From Sphingomonadaceae bacterium (lineage in GTDB: Bacteria > Pseudomonadota > Alphaproteobacteria > Sphingomonadales > Sphingomonadaceae): a DNA stretch of 62,382 nt. The stretch spans positions 1 through 62,382 of the forward strand of contig CANJUF010000016.1 in NCBI GenBank assembly GCA_947477745.1. Direction: 5' to 3'. Shown one piece after another: positions 62,259 through 62,382 of this stretch; position 1 is the stretch's first letter, and each line of letters starts with the position of its first letter. Both the position numbers and the translations under genes were made by a program. Below the pieces are notes generated by a model, which was given only the letters and a program-made list of their open reading frames with translations, did not search any database and was not told the origin of the DNA.

Positions 62259-62382
62259 AAGAGTCTGATTCAAAATTATCCTGCATGGTTTCATGATCTT
62301 GCGATGCGCCTAGCGAAGAGCTGGACGGCAGCGATGAAGAGCCACGCGGTAGCCGAAGCGATGGTCTGCTCGAAGTCCTTGG
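62259..62382 (-). mobile_element. Right IS5-family-type insertion sequence, 3' end
   Basis: The stop-codon end of an insertion sequence whose body lies beyond the right edge. The boundary is placed near 62259-62261, where GAGTCTGATTCA begins; TGATTCA also appears near the estimated end of the left element. Target duplication cannot be judged because the other end is outside. Confidence 0.55.
62291..62382 (-). CDS. IS5-type transposase, C-terminal fragment (runs off the window)
   Basis: The minus-strand frame entering from the right edge reads KDFEQTIASATAWLFIAAVQ then LFARRIARS and a TGA at 62291. From memory this matches the C-terminus of IS5-family transposases of sphingomonads and other alphaproteobacteria, where KDFE carries the final catalytic Glu region. 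No N-terminal part is inside the window. Orientation equals that of the left fragment. Confidence 0.85.
   Translation of the reverse strand, partial: KDFEQTIASATAWLFIAAVQLFARRIARS

Overview
The window is a high-GC, gene-dense piece of an alphaproteobacterial chromosome, most likely from a sphingomonad (order Sphingomonadales, Novosphingobium/Sphingopyxis-like). The clues are a permuted two-piece tmRNA with the tag ANDNEALALAA, TonB-dependent-receptor-like barrels of sphingomonad type, a metZ/leuB/ilvE biosynthetic set, and many CoA-thioester, Rieske, LLM and VOC catabolic genes. I could not run database searches. All assignments rest on motifs, length, gene order and start/stop geometry.

Layout. 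(1) 1-90: the 5' end of an IS5-type transposase (minus strand) runs off the left edge. (2) 158-7260: ergothioneine genes egtB-egtD, an SDR, then two tandem outer-membrane TonB-receptor-like barrels with a shortened plug. (3) 7287-14783: a REP-like repeat, then small catabolic/detoxification enzymes (SDR, ABM monooxygenase-like, class II aldolase, VOC), tRNA-Gln, a YghU-like GST, topoisomerase IB, and a four-gene operon (unknown protein, GST, kappa-GST/HCCA-isomerase-like protein, SDR). (4) 14796-26200: core metabolism and maintenance (ilvE, an 18-codon mini-gene with an extreme Shine-Dalgarno sequence, tlyA, tspO, ubiK-like, recO, leuB, two glycosyltransferases, metZ, apaG, a LysR regulator). 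(5) 26366-28660: an outer-membrane barrel with a poly-proline tail and a SulP transporter lacking STAS.

(6) 28695-45422: a CoA-thioester catabolic island interrupted only by htpX and a lipoprotein. It holds a Rieske oxygenase, aldo/keto reductase, hotdog thioesterase, two complementary acyl-CoA dehydrogenase subunits, a nitronate monooxygenase-like protein, three crotonase-fold enzymes, two VOC proteins, a thiolase-like protein without the catalytic Cys plus its DUF35 partner, an LLM oxidoreductase, a ferredoxin, a flavin reductase and an acylating aldehyde dehydrogenase. By analogy to steroid or bile-acid side-chain degradation this could shorten the side chain of a bulky isoprenoid-like acid; the substrate is inference.

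(7) 45419-49549: a compact LemA-TPM-TPM-NUDIX-small zinc-ribbon operon, mscL, and the tmRNA gene ssrA. (8) 49761-54647: malate synthase G, two tandem nitroreductase paralogues, a frameshifted lipoprotein gene, a second LLM oxidoreductase. (9) 54660-62239: the classical envelope cluster lptD-surA-pdxA-ksgA (minus) divergent from pepA-holC (plus). (10) 62259-62382: the 3' end of an IS5-type transposase, also on the minus strand. The window is therefore bracketed by two IS copies in the same orientation.
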